Shown here piece by piece: positions 13,312-16,273 of a DNA stretch of 16,273 nucleotides. The translations under genes were made by a program, and so were the position numbers. The stretch comes from an uncultured Bacillota bacterium (lineage in GTDB: Bacteria; Bacillota; UBA994; UBA5500): contig CALNBW010000407.1 in the NCBI GenBank assembly GCA_937874815.1, positions 1 to 16,273 on the forward strand, written 5' to 3'. A model generated the notes under the pieces. That model had not been told where the DNA came from and ran no database searches. It worked only from the letters and a program-made list of their open reading frames with translations. The stretch's first letter is position 1, and every line of letters begins with the position of its first letter.

Positions 13312-15672
13312 ATGAATCAGCGGGTACAGCGCCTACGGGAGGAAAGCTTGGCGGCAGAGCCGCACATCTCCATTGAACGGGCCCAGTTGGTGACAGAGAC
13401 CTACCGCGAGTTCAGCGGCAAAGTTTCTGTGCCAGTGTTGCGCGCTCTAGTTTTCGCTAACTTGATGGGAAAGAAGCAGATTCATATTGGTGCTGGGGAG
13501 CTAATTGTGGGTGAGCGAGGCGAGAGGCCTCAGGCAACGCCAACCTACCCGGAACTTTGCTGCCATAGCCTAGAGGACCTGGAGTTGATAGATGCCCGAG
13601 AGAAAATCTCCTTTCGGGTGACCGATGCTGTAAGGGAGATACAGGAGTCGGACATCATCCCCTACTGGCAAGGCCGTTCTATGCGCGACTTCATCTTCAG
13701 TGAGATGACAGAGGCGTGGCAAGACTGCTATGCAGCAGGCATTTTTACCGAGTTCATGGAACAGCGGGCCCCAGGTCATACCGTAGCCGATGATAAGATC
13801 TACCGCTTTGGCATGCGTGATTTCCAGGAACAGATCAGGAAACAGATTGCGAAGCTAGATTATGATCAAGACCCTGAGGCCTACGATAAGCGGGAGCAGT
13901 TGCGGGCTATGGATATTTGTGCTGCCGCGTTAATTCGTTTTGGCGAGCGGCATGCTGAAAAAGCGATGTCGCTGGCTGCTGCCACTACTGATGCGACGCG
14001 TAAAGATGAGCTAATACGCATTGCAGAGGTGTGTCGGCGGGTGCCGGCAGAGGCACCCCGCAACTTCTGGGAAGCCCTACAGATGTATTGGTTTGTTCAT
14101 CTCGGCGTGATCACAGAGCTAAACACTTGGGATTCATTCAACCCCGGTAGGCTCGACCAGAATCTCTGGCCTTTCTATCAGGCGGGGCTAGCGGAAGGCA
14201 CTTTAACACGGGACCAGGCCAAAGAGCTCTTGCAGTGCTTCTGGGTTAAATTTAATAATCAGCCAGCGCCACCGAAGGTGGGCGTTACGTTGGCGGAGAG
14301 TGGTACCTATACTGACTTCGCCAATATTAACGTCGGTGGTTTGCGGCCTGATGGCTCCGATGGCGTTAACGACGTAAGCTTCCTACTGCTAGAAGTAATC
14401 GACGAAATGCGCTTGCTGCAGCCCAGCTCCAACATTCAGCTCAGCAAGAAAAACCCGGATCGTTTCCTACGGCGGGCTTGTGAGATTGTGCGTAAAGGCT
14501 GGGGGCAACCCTCCATGTTTAACGCCGATGCCGTCGTACAAGAACTCATGCGCCAAGGTAAAAGCTTGGCCGATGCTCGTGCTGGTGGCACAAGCGGTTG
14601 TGTAGAGACTGGTGCCTTTGGCAAAGAGGCTTATATCCTGACCGGCTATCTAAACTTAGTAAAGATATTAGAGATAACCTTACATGATGGGGTAGATCCC
14701 CGCACCGGGAAGCATTTAGGCCCGAGCACCGGCAAGGCCGAACAGTTTACTAGCTTTGATGACCTCATGGCTGCTTATCAGCGCCAGCTAGAGCACTTCG
14801 TTGCCATCAAGGTGCAAGGCAGCAATATTATTGATCGCCTTTATGCCACCCGGATGCCAGCTCCTTTTCTTTCAATCATTGTCGATGATTGTATCGCCAA
14901 GGGAAAAGATTATAACGCCGGTGGTGCTCGTTATAATACAAACTATATTCAAGGGGTGGGCATTGGCACCCTTACCGATAGCTTCTCTGCTATCAAGGAG
15001 CATGTTTTCACAACGAGCAAATTAACAATGGCCGAGCTAGTGCAGGCCCTCGCTGCCAATTTCGCTGGGCATGCACAGCAGCAACGGTTACTAAGCCAAG
15101 CTACGCCCCGCTACGGCAACGACCTAGAGGCGGCCGATTCCATCATGCAGCAGCTATTTCAGCTTTTCTATGCTACGGTGAACGGACGTCCAACGGTTAA
15201 AGGTGGGGTTTATCGCATCAACATGCTGCCGACTACCTGCCATGTCTATTTTGGTTCCGTTACCGGGGCAACCCCCGATGGCCGTTTGGCCGAGCAGCCT
15301 TTCTCCGAAGGGATATCCCCCGTACAAGGTGCCGATCTTTATGGGCCAACAGCCGTAGTCAAATCTGCGTCCAAGATGGATCATCTGCTGACGGGGGGCA
15401 CATTGCTTAACCTCAAGTTCACACCTTCCTTGCTCGCCAAAGAAGAAGGGTTAAGAAGCTTAATGCAGCTGGTGCGTACCTATTTCCGGCTTGACGGCCA
15501 TCATGTGCAATTTAACGTAGTCGATGCTGCTACCCTACGGGCAGCTCAGCAGGCTCCCGAGCAATATCGGGATCTGATTGTGCGCGTGGCCGGCTACAGT
15601 GATTATTTCTCTAATCTGAGCCGACCACTGCAAGACGAGATCATCGCCCGTACGGAACACCAGCAGTTTTAA
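13312..15672 (+). CDS. hypD: Glycyl radical enzyme, trans-4-hydroxy-L-proline dehydratase
   Basis: This 786-residue enzyme has the Cys-loop SGCVETG (thiyl C430, base E432) and the C-terminal radical loop RVAGYSDYF (G761). As I recall them, C. difficile HypD active-site residues F152, H160, D278, S334, D339, F340, C434, E436, Y450, T645 and G765 all occur here with a constant offset of -4: F148, H156, D274, S330, D335, F336, C430, E432, Y446, T641 and G761. HypD removes water from trans-4-hydroxyproline to give pyrroline-5-carboxylate, which ProC reduces to proline. No proC is visible in the window. GGGGAG precedes the ATG, and the activase gene is immediately upstream. Pyruvate formate-lyase, choline lyase and diol dehydratase are less likely because they lack the VETG context. 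Confidence 0.88.
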   Translation: MNQRVQRLREESLAAEPHISIERAQLVTETYREFSGKVSVPVLRALVFANLMGKKQIHIGAGELIVGERGERPQATPTYPELCCHSLEDLELIDAREKISFRVTDAVREIQESDIIPYWQGRSMRDFIFSEMTEAWQDCYAAGIFTEFMEQRAPGHTVADDKIYRFGMRDFQEQIRKQIAKLDYDQDPEAYDKREQLRAMDICAAALIRFGERHAEKAMSLAAATTDATRKDELIRIAEVCRRVPAEAPRNFWEALQMYWFVHLGVITELNTWDSFNPGRLDQNLWPFYQAGLAEGTLTRDQAKELLQCFWVKFNNQPAPPKVGVTLAESGTYTDFANINVGGLRPDGSDGVNDVSFLLLEVIDEMRLLQPSSNIQLSKKNPDRFLRRACEIVRKGWGQPSMFNADAVVQELMRQGKSLADARAGGTSGCVETGAFGKEAYILTGYLNLVKILEITLHDGVDPRTGKHLGPSTGKAEQFTSFDDLMAAYQRQLEHFVAIKVQGSNIIDRLYATRMPAPFLSIIVDDCIAKGKDYNAGGARYNTNYIQGVGIGTLTDSFSAIKEHVFTTSKLTMAELVQALAANFAGHAQQQRLLSQATPRYGNDLEAADSIMQQLFQLFYATVNGRPTVKGGVYRINMLPTTCHVYFGSVTGATPDGRLAEQPFSEGISPVQGADLYGPTAVVKSASKMDHLLTGGTLLNLKFTPSLLAKEEGLRSLMQLVRTYFRLDGHHVQFNVVDAATLRAAQQAPEQYRDLIVRVAGYSDYFSNLSRPLQDEIIARTEHQQF

Positions 15673-15701
15673 TGTTAACCAACGAAGAAGAGGTGACCTT
15701 C

Positions 15702-16273
15702 ATGCAAAAAAAAGCCGATGTAGGCGTATTCGGTGGTTCGGGTTTCTATAGCTTCCTTTCCGACGTAGAAGAGGTGGTTATTGAAACCCCCTATGGTAGT
15801 CCTAGTGATAGCTTTAAGCTAGCTAAGTTAGGCGATAAAACAGTAGCATTCTTGCCGCGCCACGGCTCCCAGCATACTGTGCCGCCCCATAAGATCAACT
15901 ACCGGGCCAACCTGTGGGCAATGCATAGCTTAGGCGTGCGCCATATTCTTGCGCCCGGGGCTGTCGGGAGTTTGCAAGCCAATATTTGCCCAGGAGAATT
16001 CGTAATCTGTGACCAGTTCGTCAATCGTACTTGGGGCAGGGCAGATACTTTCTTTGAGGGGCCCGAAGTGCGTCATGTCAGCCCTGCCGACCCCTATTGC
16101 CCTAGGTTACGTTCGCTAATTGCTGACACAGCAGAAGACCTAGCCATTAAGGCCCACCCCAAGGGAACTATGGTTGTGATTAACGGCCCTCGTTTCTCCA
16201 CGCGAGCTGAAAGTCGTGAATATAGTGAGCACAGTTGGCATGTAATCGGTATGACCGGCTACCCCGAGGCTAT
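15702..16273 (+). CDS. mtnP: S-methyl-5'-thioadenosine phosphorylase (5' part)
   Basis: The first 190 codons of a phosphorylase of the MTAP/PNP family are present; the gene runs off the window. Motifs are GGSGFY (11-16), the phosphate-site PRHG (52-55) with H63, the INYRAN stretch (65-70), NGPRFSTRAES (161-171) and MTGYPEA (184-190). The family cleaves methylthioadenosine (or methylthioinosine) to a base and methylthioribose-1-phosphate, recycling the by-product of SAM-dependent reactions; radical SAM activity more often yields 5'-deoxyadenosine, which related enzymes may also process. AGAGGTGA lies 5 nt before the ATG, and the hypD stop is 29 nt upstream, so it is probably cotranscribed. MTA versus MTI specificity cannot be decided from this part. 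Confidence 0.9.
   Translation, partial: MQKKADVGVFGGSGFYSFLSDVEEVVIETPYGSPSDSFKLAKLGDKTVAFLPRHGSQHTVPPHKINYRANLWAMHSLGVRHILAPGAVGSLQANICPGEFVICDQFVNRTWGRADTFFEGPEVRHVSPADPYCPRLRSLIADTAEDLAIKAHPKGTMVVINGPRFSTRAESREYSEHSWHVIGMTGYPEA

Noticed and set aside
13312..15672. Pyruvate formate-lyase, choline trimethylamine-lyase or propanediol dehydratase
   Set aside because: The Cys-loop SGCVETG and the substrate-pocket residues match HypD, and PFL's double cysteine is absent.

Overview
The window looks like chromosomal DNA of an anaerobic, fermentative Bacillota (Clostridia-like) bacterium. Reasons: a Na+-pumping decarboxylase whose subunits are encoded as separate genes, a split transketolase, a PduL phosphotransacylase, an oxygen-sensitive glycyl radical enzyme with its activase, strong AGGAGG-type ribosome binding sites, and many GTG/TTG starts. 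No species can be named from the sequence alone.

Layout. 1-2758 (+): the 3' end of a Na+-translocating biotin-dependent decarboxylase operon (OadG-like subunit, biotin carrier, OadB-like pump), then pduL. The subunit order fits methylmalonyl-CoA decarboxylase, and with PduL it suggests conversion of methylmalonyl-CoA to propionyl-CoA, propionyl-phosphate and then ATP plus propionate, with Na+ pumping. 2887-5326 (-): membrane proteins, namely two half-length TauE/SafE proteins separated by one in-frame stop, a ZIP metal transporter and a YitT-family protein. 5529-7303 (-): transketolase in two subunits with its own promoter and terminator. 7388-8049: a REP/MITE-like inverted repeat and a frameshifted small gene. 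8158-9786 (-): mgtE with promoter, long leader and terminator. 9876-10859 (-): an extended SDR epimerase/reductase. 11001-16273 (+): miaB, a glycyl-radical activase, a glycyl radical enzyme identified here as trans-4-hydroxy-L-proline dehydratase (HypD), and the start of an MTA phosphorylase.

Two items look new. First, the mgtE leader lacks a recognisable M-box. It has a promoter, a 29-codon ORF with a near-perfect ribosome binding site, an antiterminator segment inside that ORF, and an intrinsic terminator 16 nt past its stop codon. The encoded peptide begins MESDGYPRPR, which recalls the acidic, proline-containing MgtL leader peptide of Salmonella mgtA. This suggests translation-coupled attenuation of a Mg2+ channel. 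Second, a ~70-nt hairpin element occurs twice (2790-2860 and 5425-5494). It has an identical 41-nt core and compensatory changes in the closing stem, and its pattern of G-U versus A-C pairs points to transcription from the minus strand, just downstream of minus-strand genes.
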